The notes beneath the pieces were generated by a model. That model saw only the letters and a program-made list of their open reading frames with translations. It searched no databases and was not told the origin of the DNA. A stretch of 64,000 nt of DNA from Microbacterium gallinarum (lineage in GTDB: Bacteria > Actinomycetota > Actinomycetes > Actinomycetales > Microbacteriaceae), in NCBI RefSeq assembly GCF_014837165.1, contig NZ_JACSPM010000007.1, positions 1 to 64,000 of the forward strand, read 5' to 3'. Both the position numbers and the translations under genes were made by a program. Of this stretch, positions 38,265 to 46,481 are shown in pieces (position 1 is the first letter of the stretch; each line of letters begins with the position of its first letter).

Positions 38265-38594
38265 TCAGCTCTCCCAGCTCCAGTCCATGTCCGGAGGCGT
38301 CTCGGTGTCGGCGCGCGCGGTCGGATGCAGACGCCGGGTCAGCGCCTCGAGGCGCTCGACGACTTCGAGACGGTCCGGCTCGGCGAGATGCGTGTCCACC
38401 TGGCGGGCGACGATCTGGCTGGCCGGCCCCACCAGGAACACCGCGGTCGTCACCGTACCCGCCGCGTCGACGACCGGGATCTCGACCGTGGCCCCCGTGC
38501 GCCCTTCGGCGAGCGCGGCTCCGTACTCGAGGAGGGCGTCCGCGATCGCATCGCTCGTGAGAAACTCGCTCCCCGCATAGATCAGCGCCTTCAT
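38265..38594 (-). CDS. Hypothetical protein
   Basis: A 109-residue soluble protein, MKALIYAGSEFLTSDAIADALLEYG..., with a probable alpha/beta fold and a middle that reads VEIPVVDAAGTVTTAVFLVGPAS. No family recognised. Convergent with the previous pair, five bases between stop codons. TAGACA six bases before the ATG suggests a leaderless mRNA. Confidence 0.65.
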   Translation of the reverse strand: MKALIYAGSEFLTSDAIADALLEYGAALAEGRTGATVEIPVVDAAGTVTTAVFLVGPASQIVARQVDTHLAEPDRLEVVERLEALTRRLHPTARADTETPPDMDWSWES

Positions 38595-38600
38595 GTGCCA

Positions 38601-38606
38601 TGTCTA
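38601..38606 (-). promoter_or_regulatory. -10 box for the gene starting at 38594
   Basis: Minus-strand TAGACA ends six bases before the ATG, as at the GNAT gene. Confidence 0.4.
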
Positions 38607-38656
38607 ACGAAGGTGGAACAGAGTCGCATGGGGGTTGCGCCATCGGAAGGCGGTCG

Positions 38657-39202
38657 CTACCGCGGGCGCGACACCCTGTCTGCGGTGAGTTCAGAAGAGG
38701 GTGAGCGGATGCCGCGCCCCGCGCTGCTCTCGTCCGTCACCACCGTCCCCATCCCCCGGTCCTCCGCATCGAGCAGGCGGGTGATGCCGTGGAAGTCGCG
38801 CATCAGGACCCACTTCCAGGCGAAGTCCGGCAGGAGCGCGGTCAGCTGCAGCCAGCCCGCGATGTCGCCTTCGTAGCGCGCGTGCACGCGTGTGCCGCCG
38901 CCCTCGGGCACGCACAGGTACTCGACGCGCGAGTTCCACGGCGAGGTCGAGTGCCATACGACGCGCTCCCCCGGCTCGATGCTCTCGAGCACGTCGGCGA
39001 ACCGCACGCGGAACGGGCCGATGCGGTCGACCGCCCACCAGCGGCTCCCGACGTCGGGCGGGCCGTCGCCGATGCGCTGGCGGAAGGCGACCGCCGGCGC
39101 GAAGTCGGGCCAGCGGGCCGGATCGGCCAGGAGCGGGTGGACGCGCGCCGGAGGGTGGGGCAGGAGCACGTCGAGCACCACGCGCCGCCACATGGTCGTC
39201 AC
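38657..39202 (-). CDS. SRPBCC (polyketide cyclase-like) protein
   Basis: A 181-residue START/SRPBCC-fold protein with a hydrophobic ligand cavity expected. Features: VLDVLLPHPPARVHPLLADPARWPDFAPAV at the N-terminus, SRWWAVDRIGPFRVRFADVLESIEPGERVVWHS in the middle and GGTRVHARYEGDIAG near residue 105. Its start overlaps the hemerythrin gene stop by four bases, so the two are coupled. The last 25 residues look unstructured. Confidence 0.8.
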   Translation of the reverse strand: MTTMWRRVVLDVLLPHPPARVHPLLADPARWPDFAPAVAFRQRIGDGPPDVGSRWWAVDRIGPFRVRFADVLESIEPGERVVWHSTSPWNSRVEYLCVPEGGGTRVHARYEGDIAGWLQLTALLPDFAWKWVLMRDFHGITRLLDAEDRGMGTVVTDESSAGRGIRSPSSELTADRVSRPR

Positions 39203-39933
39203 ACCATCGCGGGAACAGGACGGTCAGGGTAGAGGTCGCGCATCGCGCGGTCGTACTGCCGCTTCAGCAGCAGCTGGTACAGCACGCGCAGCGGCACCGG
39301 GATGTTCGCGCGCATCCACTCCTCGCGCTCGTCCTCGGGCACGCTCGCGATCAGAAGGCCCGCCTGGAGGGCCATGATGTCCTTGCCCAACTCCTTGCGG
39401 TGCGCGGCGAGCTCCGACCGCGTGTGCTCCTCCATCCAGTCCCACTCCTGCTGTGAGAGCACGGCGCCCGCGACGGGCATGATGGTCGCCTCTTCCTGCC
39501 GGAGGTGCGCGGTGAGCGTCTCACGCAGCGCGTCGATGTCGCGGGCGAAAGCCTCGCCGAGCTGCGGGTCGGCCGACGCGACCCAGGGCTGCAGCTGCGG
39601 CTCGACGATCGCCAGCTGCCGGGCCACCTCGGCGTGCTGCGCCTTCATCTGCTCGACGTGCACCGCGCACGCCGGGTCGCGCGACGTCAGCCGATCCCAC
39701 AGCGCGAGGTCCTCGGTCTCGTGGTGCATGTGCAGCGCGAAGAAGTCGAGGTGCGCGTAGCGCCCGACGATCACCGCACGGGCGGTGTCACCGGGCCGCA
39801 CCTCGCGGATGAGCTTCGGCAGCTCGCTGTAGAGCCAGCGGAAGATCCTGTGCACGAGGATCAGACCGGATGTGTCGCACCCGGCCTCCTGGCCCTCCGG
39901 CATCGCCCCGGATGACGGCAGCTTGGTGACCAT
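39199..39933 (-). CDS. Hemerythrin-like HHE domain protein
   Basis: A 244-residue helical protein. The HHE iron-binding histidines are seen in LVHRIFRWLYSEL near residue 27, HMHHETEDLALWD near 68, VEQMKAQHAEVARQ near 95 and LTAHLRQEEATIMP near 140. Such domains bind a di-iron centre and sense or store oxygen or nitric oxide. The C-terminal half (180-240) has an extra helical part. Translationally coupled to the SRPBCC gene. Confidence 0.87.
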   Translation of the reverse strand: MVTKLPSSGAMPEGQEAGCDTSGLILVHRIFRWLYSELPKLIREVRPGDTARAVIVGRYAHLDFFALHMHHETEDLALWDRLTSRDPACAVHVEQMKAQHAEVARQLAIVEPQLQPWVASADPQLGEAFARDIDALRETLTAHLRQEEATIMPVAGAVLSQQEWDWMEEHTRSELAAHRKELGKDIMALQAGLLIASVPEDEREEWMRANIPVPLRVLYQLLLKRQYDRAMRDLYPDRPVPAMV

Positions 39934-40063
39934 GTCGCACTCCCCAGTGTCGTCCGCCGGTCACCCGCGCCGCAGAGTCTGCGTCGCGGACAGCCGAACG
40001 ATACACCCGAGAGGACGGCACGCACAGCACCCCTGCGCAGCCCCGCTGCCTCGTGGGTCCTGA

Positions 40064-40822
40064 TCAGCTGCGCGGCGGGTTGGCCGGCAGCCACTCGTCG
40101 AGAGTCGTCGCGAACACCTGCACGCCGTCCACGGGCATGAGCGTGCGCTCCTGCATCCTCGCACCGAAGTACTCGGCCTCCGGATCGGTCACGACCTCGC
40201 GGAGATCCTTCCGGAAGGCGAGCCCGCGTCGCACCATCTCGTCCAGGCCCATGATCTCGGGGCCGGCGATCTCGACGTCCGCGTTCAGAGGTGCGCCGAC
40301 GGCCGTGCGGGCGACAGCGGTCGCGACGTCCTCCGCTGCTATCGGCTGCACGAGGTTGCCGGGCAGCCGCAGCGCGTCGCCGTTCGCCGACACCGCGGCG
40401 ATCCCGCCGATGAACTCGAAGAACTGCGTCGCGTGCACCAGCGTGTAGGGAATGCCGGACGCGCGGATGAGCTCTTCCTGAGCCGCCTTCGCCGCGAAGT
40501 ATGCGATCGTGTTGGGGCGATCGGTGCCGACGACGGTCAGCGCGACGTAGTGCCCGACACCCGCCTCCCGCGCGCCGGCGACGATGTTGCGTGTCGAGGT
40601 CGTGAAGAACGACATCACGTCGTCCGGCGCGAAGGATGGCGAGTTCGACACGTCGACGACGACGTCGGCCCCCTGCAGTGCGTCGGCCAGCCCTTCGCCG
40701 GTGAGCGTGTCCACGCCCGACTGCGGCGAGGCGGAGAGGGCTTCGTGCCCGTGCTCGGTCAGCTTCGAGACGACCTTCGCGCCGATGAGCCCGGAGCCTC
40801 CGATGACGACGATCTTTGCCAT
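40064..40822 (-). CDS. NmrA-like NAD(P)-binding oxidoreductase, probable ECF41 target
   Basis: A 252-residue atypical short-chain dehydrogenase. The dinucleotide motif GGSGLIGAKVVSKL is at residues 8-21; Tyr/Lys appear in YFAAKAAQEEL near 110, and SGIPYTLVHATQFFEF near 123 is typical of NmrA/SDR_a5. In ECF41 loci such oxidoreductases or epimerases are the usual partner genes. A promoter-like CGTCACA-N15-CGGTCA lies 47-74 bases upstream, the same pattern as before the sigma gene. Confidence 0.85.
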   Translation of the reverse strand: MAKIVVIGGSGLIGAKVVSKLTEHGHEALSASPQSGVDTLTGEGLADALQGADVVVDVSNSPSFAPDDVMSFFTTSTRNIVAGAREAGVGHYVALTVVGTDRPNTIAYFAAKAAQEELIRASGIPYTLVHATQFFEFIGGIAAVSANGDALRLPGNLVQPIAAEDVATAVARTAVGAPLNADVEIAGPEIMGLDEMVRRGLAFRKDLREVVTDPEAEYFGARMQERTLMPVDGVQVFATTLDEWLPANPPRS

Positions 40823-40865
40823 GATGAGCCTTTCGTTCAGAAGCGCGACGAGCCGCGCTCACCAT

Positions 40866-40896
40866 CTCTGACCGCGTCCGCACCGGATCTGTGACG
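40866..40896 (-). promoter_or_regulatory. Putative ECF41-type promoter of the NmrA-like gene
   Basis: Minus-strand CGTCACA (40890-40896), 15 bases, then CGGTCAGAG (40866-40874). The same GTCACA-N15-CGGTC order occurs before the sigma and hydrolase genes. It lies in the gap after the SnoaL-like gene stop. Confidence 0.6.
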
Positions 40897-40901
40897 GCCG
40901 A

Positions 40902-41315
40902 TCAGCAGCGCCAGCGCGTCAGCTTGTCGGGGTTGACCACGAGCCATGCTTCGACGACGAGGCGGCCACGAGAGCGGAGGCCGAGGACCCCCGTGACACG
41001 ACCGTCGGCGCAACGAACGACTCCGGCCGCGCCGTTCACCGCCTGCACACGGAGTGCCGCCGGAGCGGACAGCGCCTCCGCGAGATACGCCGAGGCCGCC
41101 GATCGGCCTTCGAGCGGCGAGCTCGGCGCCCCCACGATGCCGCCGCCGTCGACGGTGAGCCGGATGCCGGGGTGCAGCATCCGGCACAGTCCGCGTTCAT
41201 CGCGGGCTTCGGCAGCGGCGACCAGCGCACGGACCACGCGTTCGTGCTGCGCGGCGCGAGGAGGCGAGCTCCGCGGGGAGCGATGCGACCACGACGCGCA
41301 GGGCCACCCGCTCAC
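40902..41315 (-). CDS. Stand-alone SnoaL-like domain resembling the ECF41 sigma C-terminus
   Basis: A 137-residue protein starting with GTG that overlaps the sigma stop by four bases (GTGA). After a Ser/Arg-rich head it carries an NTF2/SnoaL-like fold: ERVVRALVAAAEARDERGLCRML, then LTVDGGGIVGAP and the ending AWLVVNPDKLTRW. DGGG and NPDKL are conserved motifs of the regulatory SnoaL domain of ECF41 sigma factors. No sigma2 or sigma4 domain is present. It may be a modulator of the sigma factor or a remnant of a second one. Confidence 0.75.
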   Translation of the reverse strand: MSGWPCASWSHRSPRSSPPRAAQHERVVRALVAAAEARDERGLCRMLHPGIRLTVDGGGIVGAPSSPLEGRSAASAYLAEALSAPAALRVQAVNGAAGVVRCADGRVTGVLGLRSRGRLVVEAWLVVNPDKLTRWRC

Positions 41316-42217
41316 GCCCCGGCCCGGGAGACGTGCCGGAGCTTGTCCGGGCTCATGATCCAGTGGATCTGACGGATGCCGTCATCCGCCGCCGTGATCA
41401 TGGCGACGGTCGTGACGATCCCGCCCTCGGAGATCGTCGCCGCCGGCTGACCATTGAGCTCGACCCAGTCGATCCGCTTCCCGACCCAGAAGTGGCTCGA
41501 GAAGGCGGCGATGAACTTCGCGACGCGGCTGCGGCCGGCGACCGGGATCCGGGCGGCGAGCTTGACGCCGTTGCCGTCGGTCGTGCTCACGACGTCCTCG
41601 GCGAACAGCTTCTCGAGATCGCTCACGTCCCCCTTCTGGGCGGCGGCGAGGAAGGCCTGGAGCAGGCGTCGCTGCTCGGCGGCGGCGACCTCGGCGCGGC
41701 GCGCTGACTCGAGGTGCTTGCGGGCGCGGCTCACGAGCTGGCGCGCGCTCGCGACCGTGGCGCCGATGATCTGGCCGATGCGGTCGTACGGGTAGTCAAG
41801 GGCCTCGCGCAGGATGTACGCGGCGCGCTCTGTCGGGGTCAGCCTCTCCAGCATCAGGAGGATCGCGAACTGCAGGGCCTCGCCGCGCTCGGCTCCGAGG
41901 GCCGGGTCGGCGTCCGTGTTCACGGGCTCGGGCAGCCACGGCCCGATGTACGTCTCGCGACGCGCGTGCGCGGACTGCGTCGCGTTGATCGAGAGTCGCG
42001 TCGCGACTGTCGCGAGGAACGCACCGGGTTCGCGGATGTCGGAGCGATCGGCGTTCTGCCAGCGGATCCAGGTCTCCTGCACGATGTCTTCGGCGTCGGC
42101 GACCGTTCCGAGCATCCGATAGGCGATGCCGAAGACGCGTCGACGGTGCTCGTCGAAGACGACGACCGCGTGCGCGATGTCGTCGGGGCCTTCTGCGTGT
42201 CGTGTGCTGTCGCTCAT
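41312..42217 (-). CDS. ECF41-type RNA polymerase sigma factor
   Basis: A 301-residue ECF sigma factor with sigma2 (about 20-90; YRMLGTVADAEDIVQETWIRW), the linker WLPEP near 113, sigma4 (about 130-185; ALDYPYDRIGQIIGATVASARQLVSRARK) and a C-terminal SnoaL-like domain (190-300) that replaces a separate anti-sigma factor. WLPEP and the final SPDKL (NPDKL in most members) are ECF41 signatures; DGNGVK stands where DGGGK is usual. Mycobacterial SigJ is a relative. Probably autoregulated from TGTCACA-N15-CGGTCG upstream. Next gene, coupled, is the stand-alone SnoaL-like protein. Confidence 0.9.
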   Translation of the reverse strand: MSDSTRHAEGPDDIAHAVVVFDEHRRRVFGIAYRMLGTVADAEDIVQETWIRWQNADRSDIREPGAFLATVATRLSINATQSAHARRETYIGPWLPEPVNTDADPALGAERGEALQFAILLMLERLTPTERAAYILREALDYPYDRIGQIIGATVASARQLVSRARKHLESARRAEVAAAEQRRLLQAFLAAAQKGDVSDLEKLFAEDVVSTTDGNGVKLAARIPVAGRSRVAKFIAAFSSHFWVGKRIDWVELNGQPAATISEGGIVTTVAMITAADDGIRQIHWIMSPDKLRHVSRAGA

Positions 42218-42270
42218 GGCGCTTCCGCTCCCGTCGCCGCGCTCAGCGTACGCCCGCGCGTTTCCAGCTA

Positions 42271-42298
42271 CGACCGGATGCCCCGCCGAGATGTGACA
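42271..42298 (-). promoter_or_regulatory. Putative autoregulatory ECF41-type promoter of the sigma gene
   Basis: Minus-strand TGTCACA (42292-42298), 15 bases, CGGTCG (42271-42276), followed by TAGC. Published ECF41 targets have TGTCACA at -35 and a CGTC-like -10. The predicted leader is about 45 bases. Confidence 0.65.
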
Positions 42299-42321
42299 GC
42301 CGAGGCGACATCCGTCGGTGC

Positions 42322-42352
42322 GGTCACATCCTCCGGCCGCGTTCGGTCATAG
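42322..42352 (+). promoter_or_regulatory. Putative ECF41-type promoter of the alpha/beta hydrolase gene
   Basis: GGTCACA (42322-42328), 15 bases, CGGTCATAGC (42344-42353). It is divergent from and only 23 bases away from the sigma gene promoter, and both continue with the same TAGC after CGGTC plus one base. Confidence 0.6.
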
Positions 42353-42393
42353 CTCGCAGCACGGTGACATCCCATCGTCGAAAGGAAACCGAC

Positions 42394-43134
42394 ATGTCCG
42401 CTCAGAAGCCCACCATCGTCCTCGTCCACGGTGCGTTCGCCGAGTCGTCCTCATGGAACGGCGTCATCGCCCAGCTGCAGCAGCACGACGTGCGAGCAGT
42501 CGCCGTCGCCAATCCACTGCGCAGCCTGGCCGGTGACGCCGCCTACGTCCGCGACGTCCTCGCCTCGATCGACGGGCCGATCGTCCTGGTCGGCCACTCG
42601 TACGGCGGCCTCGTCATCACCGAGGCCGCCTCCGGAAACGATGCCGTGGTCGGCCTCGTCTACGCCTCCGCCTTCGTGCCCGACACCGGCGACAGCGCCT
42701 TCAGCCTGTCGACGAGCGCCCCGGGCAGCACCCTCGGCGATGCCCTCGACGCGCACCCGGTCTCGACCGGCGGCGTCGAGTTCACGATCCGCCCCGACGT
42801 GTTCCCGCACCAGTTCGCCGCTGACGTCTCCCCGGAGATCGCGGAGCTCATGGGTGCGACGCAGCGCCCTGTGACCGAGGCCGCGCTGTCGGAGGGTCTC
42901 CCGACGAGTCGTCCGGCCTGGCGCGACATCCCGTCCTGGCACGTCTTCGGCGACCAGGACCTCAACATTCCGGCGGCGGTGCTGCGCGCCGGCGCAGAGC
43001 GCGCCGGATCGCGGGGCACCACCGAGATCGCCGGCGCCTCGCACGCGATCTCCGTGTCACACCCCGCGGCGGTGGCCGCCACGATCGCGGACGCCGGCAG
43101 GGCCTACGTGGCGAGCCTCTCGGCCGCCGCGTGA
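42394..43134 (+). CDS. Alpha/beta hydrolase, probable ECF41 target
   Basis: A 246-residue hydrolase. HGAFAESSSWNGV near residue 11 forms the oxyanion region, GHSYGG near 76 holds the nucleophile Ser, the acid is probably in FGDQDLNIP near 192 and the His in GASHAIS near 222. It resembles the PHB-depolymerase/esterase-like hydrolases of the AB_hydrolase_6 type. A GTCACA-N15-CGGTC promoter and an AAAGG ribosome site precede it. Ends in a strong hairpin, so it is a single-gene unit. Confidence 0.88.
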   Translation: MSAQKPTIVLVHGAFAESSSWNGVIAQLQQHDVRAVAVANPLRSLAGDAAYVRDVLASIDGPIVLVGHSYGGLVITEAASGNDAVVGLVYASAFVPDTGDSAFSLSTSAPGSTLGDALDAHPVSTGGVEFTIRPDVFPHQFAADVSPEIAELMGATQRPVTEAALSEGLPTSRPAWRDIPSWHVFGDQDLNIPAAVLRAGAERAGSRGTTEIAGASHAISVSHPAAVAATIADAGRAYVASLSAAA

Positions 43135-43140
43135 TGGAAC

Positions 43141-43181
43141 GGCGGCGCCCCGGCAGACGATTCGATCGCCGGGGCGCCGCC
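43141..43181 (+). terminator. Terminator of the ECF41-linked hydrolase gene
   Basis: GGCGGCGCCCCGGC and GCCGGGGCGCCGCC pair perfectly over 14 bp around a 13-base loop, six bases after the stop codon. Confidence 0.8.
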
Positions 43182-43198
43182 CCAGCCGAGGAGCACCC

Positions 43199-44131
43199 AT
43201 GCCCACGACATTCACCACTCCGCTCCGCACCGTCGACGCGGGTGACCTCACCGTCGCCTTCATCGACGCGGGCGACCCGAACGGCGAACCGGTCGTGCTG
43301 CTGCACGGATTCCCGTACGACATCCACAGCTTTGTCGACGTCGTCCCGCTGCTGACGGAGGCCGGCTTCCGCGTTCTCGTCCCCCACCTGCGCGGCCACG
43401 GACCGACGAGGTTCCGCGACGGCAGTGCGGCGCGCTCAGGTCAGCAGGCAGCGCTCGGCGCGGATCTCCTCGCCTTCCTCGACGCGCTCGCGCTGCACGA
43501 GCCGATCCTCGCGGGCTATGACTGGGGCGCACGCGCGGCGTGCGTGGTCGCCGCACTGTGGCCCGAGCGAGTGGGCGGCCTGGTATCGGTGAACGGCTAC
43601 CTGATCCAGGACATCGCGGCCGCCGGCATCCCTCTGGCTCCCGATCGAGAAGCCGGGTTCTGGTACTTCTGGTACTTTGCGACCGAGCGTGGTCGCACCG
43701 GCCTCTCGCGCGACGCACGCGGCATCGCGGACGTCATCTGGCGGCGCAACTCTCCCGCCTGGACGTTCGACGCCGCGACGCTCGATCGCACGGCTGCGGC
43801 CTTCGAGAACCCCGACTACGTCGACGTCGTCATCCACTCGTACCGGCACCGCCTGGGACTCGCGGCAGGCGTCCCCGAGCACGAGGAGCTCGAACGACGG
43901 CTCACGGCGCTCCCGCCGATCTCGGTGCCCACGATCACCCTCGACGGTACGGCCGACGGGAACTTCCCGGCGACCGACGGCTCCCAGCACGACCGCTTCT
44001 TCACCGGTCTGCGTGAGCATCGGCAGATTCCGGGTGCCGGCCACCATCTGCCGGCGGAGTCCCCGCACGCGTTCGCCGAGGCGGTCCTCGACGTGGCCGA
44101 GCCGCCGGGCGACGGCGCCGGCACGCCCTGA
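43199..44131 (+). CDS. Alpha/beta hydrolase, epoxide hydrolase/dehalogenase type
   Basis: A 310-residue hydrolase. HGFP near residue 37 and GYDWGARAA near 104 show an Asp nucleophile, as in epoxide hydrolases and haloalkane dehalogenases; the catalytic His is in GAGHHLPAESP near 283. The cap domain is about residues 130-220. Substrate unknown. It begins 18 bases after the previous terminator, which leaves little room for its own promoter, so read-through is possible. Confidence 0.86.
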   Translation: MPTTFTTPLRTVDAGDLTVAFIDAGDPNGEPVVLLHGFPYDIHSFVDVVPLLTEAGFRVLVPHLRGHGPTRFRDGSAARSGQQAALGADLLAFLDALALHEPILAGYDWGARAACVVAALWPERVGGLVSVNGYLIQDIAAAGIPLAPDREAGFWYFWYFATERGRTGLSRDARGIADVIWRRNSPAWTFDAATLDRTAAAFENPDYVDVVIHSYRHRLGLAAGVPEHEELERRLTALPPISVPTITLDGTADGNFPATDGSQHDRFFTGLREHRQIPGAGHHLPAESPHAFAEAVLDVAEPPGDGAGTP

Positions 44132-44169
44132 ACCGATCGCGGCCGCCGCGACGTGTCCGCGCCCCCTCG

Positions 44170-44175
44170 TACCCT
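44170..44175 (+). promoter_or_regulatory. -10 box for the DUF1697 gene
   Basis: TACCCT ends six bases before ATG 44182; no ribosome site except GGAG inside the spacer. Confidence 0.45.
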
Positions 44176-44181
44176 CGGAGC

Positions 44182-44703
44182 ATGCGGTGCGTGGCCTTCA
44201 TGCGGAACGTCAACCAGGGTCAGCGCGGTCACCCGTCGACCGCCGACATCCTGGCCGGATTCGCCGACGCGGGATGCCCCGGCGCACGGACCTTCCAGAG
44301 CAACGGCACCATCGTGTTCGAGTCCGACGAGCCCGCCCGGGTGGTCGAACTCGCGGAAGAGGCGATCGGCGTCCGCTCCGGCGTCGAGCGCGACATCCGG
44401 TGGATCGGCCTTGCGGAGCTGATCACGGTCGTCGACGCGCACGGCTCGACGCCCGACGCGCGCCGAATGGAGTTCACCCTGCACGGCGGCGGTCCGATCG
44501 ACGTCCGGTCGCCCGAGATCGTCGCCCTCACGAGCGAGCACCACTGCTCCGTCGTCGACACCGGGCCGGGGTGGGCCGTCGTGCGCAACGACGTCGATGG
44601 CGAAGGCCACGCGACCCCGGTGCTCGAGCGACTGACCGGACGGCGCGCCACATCGCGCGGCCTGCCCACCGTGATCCGCATCGTCGCGCGATTCGGCGAG
44701 TGA
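44182..44703 (+). CDS. DUF1697 family protein
   Basis: A 173-residue protein with the family start RCVAFMRNVNQGQRGH and the middle GARTFQSNGTIVFES typical of DUF1697. Function is unknown in all members. Leaderless promoter upstream. The C-terminal part of the family domain is more divergent here. Confidence 0.8.
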   Translation: MRCVAFMRNVNQGQRGHPSTADILAGFADAGCPGARTFQSNGTIVFESDEPARVVELAEEAIGVRSGVERDIRWIGLAELITVVDAHGSTPDARRMEFTLHGGGPIDVRSPEIVALTSEHHCSVVDTGPGWAVVRNDVDGEGHATPVLERLTGRRATSRGLPTVIRIVARFGE

Positions 44704-44794
44704 GACGCGGACGACCCGACGTGGCACCCGCGAGGAAGATCCTCGCTCACGTCAAGGGGGTGCGCTCGAGCGCCGACCGTACAAGAGTGTGCGC

Positions 44795-45016
44795 ATGACT
44801 CTCCACCGCGCGCACCTCCACGTCGCGCCCGACGACCAGCTCGCCGAGGCGATCGATCACGTCGTCGCCGAGCTGGAGGACGACATCCGTCACGGCCGGG
44901 TGGCCGACGACGTCAGCCGGCTCCTCGGGCGCCGGCTGGAGGCGGCAGGCGTCTCGCTGCCGCCGAACGCGGTCGAGGACCTCGCCGAGCTCATCGAGGC
45001 GGACGTCTCGCTCTGA
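44795..45016 (+). CDS. Small helical hypothetical protein
   Basis: A 73-residue acidic, helix-rich protein (LHVAPDDQLAEAIDHVVAELEDDI...). Codon bias is typical of the genome. GTG at 44789 is a possible earlier start. No family recognised; possibly a short regulatory partner. Confidence 0.5.
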   Translation: MTLHRAHLHVAPDDQLAEAIDHVVAELEDDIRHGRVADDVSRLLGRRLEAAGVSLPPNAVEDLAELIEADVSL

Positions 45017-45094
45017 CCGCATCAGCGGCGCGCGGCCGGGACCGCGACCACTCACTCCATTGACGCGCCCGGCGCCGCCTGCTCTCATGGGCGC

Positions 45095-46471
45095 ATGGAG
45101 TCGATCGTCGGCGTCGACTACCTCGTCGTCGGCGCCGGGGCGATGGGGATGGCGTTCGTCGACGCCCTCGTCGCCGCCGACGAGGATGCCTCCGTCGCGA
45201 TCGTCGACCGTCGACACGGTGCGGGCGGCCATTGGCTCGATGCGTATGGCTTCGTGCGCCTGCACCAGGCGTCCGCGTTCTACGGCGTCGCCTCGACCCT
45301 GCTGGGCGAAGGACGACTGCAGGCGAACGGCCCCGAGCGCGGGCTGCACGAGCGCGCGACTGCGAACGAGGTGTGCGCGTACTACGACCGCGTGCTCTCG
45401 CGACTGACCGCCACCGGCCGGGTCGAGTTCCACGGCCGCAGCGAGTACCTGGGCGAGCGCCGCTTCGCCTCGCTGCTGAGCGGCACACGGTTCCACGCCC
45501 CTCGCGCGCGCCTCGTGGATGCCCGGTACCTGGCGCCCGACATCCCGTTCCTCACTCCTCCGCCGTTCGCGGTCGAGGAGGCGGCGCAGGTCGTCACGGT
45601 GAACGAGCTGGTGCGCCTCGACCGGGCGCCCCGGCACTACGTCGTCGTCGGCGCCGGCAAGACCGGGACGGACACGTGCGTGTGGCTGCTGCAGCAGGGC
45701 GTCGATCCGAACGCGATCACCTGGGTGCGACCACGCGATCCGTGGATGCTCAACCGCGCGTTCGTCCAGCCCGACCCGGCCATCTTCCTCGCGATGGCGG
45801 CCGACACGATGGCCGCTGCAGCGGCGGCGACCAGCCCCGACGACGTGTTCCTTCGGCTCGAGGACGCCGGCATCATGCTGCGCATCGACCCGACGGTGCT
45901 GCCGACCATGGCGAAGACCCCGACCCTGGCCGCATGGGAGCTCGCCCTCGTCCGCACCATAGACGACGCCGTGCGCCGGGGGCACGTGCGCTCAGTCGCA
46001 CCCGGCCGCCTGCGCTTCGCCGACGGCGATGTGCGCGTGCCGTCCGACACGCTCGTCGTGCACTGCGCCGCCGAGGGGTTGAAGTACCCCGGACTGCGCC
46101 CCATCTGGTCGCCGGACGCCATCACCCCGCAGCCCGTGCGCGTCGGGTTCCCGTGCTTCGGCGCGGCCATCGTCGGCCACGTCGAGGCGACGCGCGACGA
46201 CGACACCGAGAAGAACCGAGTCTGCCGTCCATCGCCCTTCTCGAACACGCCCGCCGACTGGGCGGCCATGCAGGTCATCGGCGGCGAGGCGTCGCTGGCG
46301 ATGACGAGCGAACCCGACCTGCGGGCGTGGGCGAACGAGACCCCCCTCAATCCGGTGCGCATCCCCGCCGATCGCGCCGCCGATCCGGCGGTGGTCGAAG
46401 CCAGGGAGCGCCTCAAGCAGAACATCGCGCCCGGCCGGGCGCGTCTGCTCGAGCTCGCTCGCCCGGCGTAG
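45095..46471 (+). CDS. FAD/NAD(P)-binding protein, monooxygenase-like
   Basis: A 458-residue protein with two Rossmann motifs: VVGAGAMGMAFVDAL at residues 10-24 for FAD and VVVGAGKTGTDTCVWLL near 186 for NAD(P), the layout of flavin-containing monooxygenases. The HLDAYGFVRLHQ-like stretch near 48-60 (HWLDAYGFVRLHQ) resembles the family but the strict FMO fingerprint is absent. Substrate unknown. Convergent with the ROK regulator gene, ten bases apart. Confidence 0.8.
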   Translation: MESIVGVDYLVVGAGAMGMAFVDALVAADEDASVAIVDRRHGAGGHWLDAYGFVRLHQASAFYGVASTLLGEGRLQANGPERGLHERATANEVCAYYDRVLSRLTATGRVEFHGRSEYLGERRFASLLSGTRFHAPRARLVDARYLAPDIPFLTPPPFAVEEAAQVVTVNELVRLDRAPRHYVVVGAGKTGTDTCVWLLQQGVDPNAITWVRPRDPWMLNRAFVQPDPAIFLAMAADTMAAAAAATSPDDVFLRLEDAGIMLRIDPTVLPTMAKTPTLAAWELALVRTIDDAVRRGHVRSVAPGRLRFADGDVRVPSDTLVVHCAAEGLKYPGLRPIWSPDAITPQPVRVGFPCFGAAIVGHVEATRDDDTEKNRVCRPSPFSNTPADWAAMQVIGGEASLAMTSEPDLRAWANETPLNPVRIPADRAADPAVVEARERLKQNIAPGRARLLELARPA

Positions 46472-46481
46472 ACAGGCCGCG

